Source: a virus. From it: DNA of 39,930 bases. The first letter of the stretch is position 1. Each line of letters starts with the position of its first letter. A program made the position numbers and the translations under genes. The notes below the pieces were generated by a model that ran no database searches, had not been told where the DNA came from, and saw nothing but the letters and a program-made list of their open reading frames with translations. Positions 39,792 to 39,930 of the stretch are shown in pieces. The stretch spans positions 1 to 39,930 of IMG/VR virus record IMGVR_UViG_3300046680_000106; one strand, written 5' to 3'.

Positions 39792-39930
39792 TCAGTGACC
39801 GGCGACGCCGCCGCCGACCGCAATCACGCTCGATCCGCCGCTGGAGGTGGCGCCGGCAAGGCCGTTGCCCGAAGATACGGCGCCCGTGGACGAAACGGAC
39901 GAAGCCGTGCCGGCTCCCCCGCCGCCAGCC
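39792..39930 (-). CDS. partial Gly/Ser-rich protein (C-terminal end)
   Basis: Only the last 45 codons of a leftward gene are visible; the start lies beyond the window. The residues are almost all Gly, Ala, Ser, Thr and Val (SSGGSSVIAVGGGVAGH at the end) with no charge. The TGA stop is followed by the strong leftward terminator at 39738-39767. Such tails occur in surface, adhesin or exported proteins. The frame is supported by open reading to the edge and by the terminator position. Confidence 0.55.
   Translation of the reverse strand, partial: AGGGGAGTASSVSSTGAVSSGNGLAGATSSGGSSVIAVGGGVAGH

Overview
The window is part of a tailed-phage genome (or prophage). It is GC-rich, almost every gene touches or overlaps its neighbour (ATGA, GTGA and TGATG junctions), and nearly all recognisable products are virion parts. 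The host is most likely an alphaproteobacterium, probably of the Rhizobiales/Hyphomicrobiales. The reasons are a phage-encoded GcrA cell-cycle regulator (a family essentially confined to alphaproteobacteria), a secreted TIGR02594-type CHAP-like hydrolase, and several small proteins of a kind I associate with rhizobial genomes and phages. No terminase, DNA polymerase, integrase, tRNA or CRISPR array is visible, so replication, packaging and any lysogeny genes lie outside. The portal, SU10-type adaptor, nozzle-like protein and large internal proteins point to a short-tailed (podovirus-like) particle.

Rightward region, 1-37314. At 1-984 are four small overlapping genes, one with an N4 gp49/Sf6 gp66 domain. 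At 1029-5776 are the portal and a polyvalent protein with an ADP-ribosyltransferase-like N-terminus. At 5812-8681 are small membrane/secreted proteins, a Gly/Pro/Lys-rich protein and a protein with a 10-residue tandem repeat, followed by a hairpin. At 8739-10568 are a GroES-like co-chaperonin, a likely scaffold and a conserved head-region gene, closed by two tandem terminators that flank a palindrome. At 10707-14763 are the decoration-type protein, the major capsid protein, small structural proteins and a connector-like protein. At 14774-22564 are a zinc-ribbon protein and three tandem tail-fibre paralogues. At 22561-23371 are a GH19-type endolysin and a holin-like protein. At 23368-27943 are the adaptor, nozzle, minor proteins and a GNAT acetyltransferase. 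At 27949-36278 are three large proteins suited to an ejection apparatus, one of them an S74 + M15-like + GH24-like fusion. At 36289-37314 is a tail-collar fibre.

Leftward region, 39930-37311. This holds a Gly-rich partial gene, a leftward terminator, a secreted CHAP-like hydrolase, a MazG-like protein, a hypothetical protein, two overlapping tiny membrane/exported proteins, a zinc-ribbon protein and GcrA. It meets the rightward operon at a CTAG that supplies both stop codons.

The most unusual signal is a short glycine-pair tail motif (Y/F-A-x-G-G) that recurs in otherwise unrelated virion proteins and at the C-termini of both the ADP-ribosyltransferase-like protein and an internal virion protein. 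I propose, as inference only, that it marks proteins for inclusion in the capsid or ejection machinery. All family assignments come from reading motifs; no database search was run.
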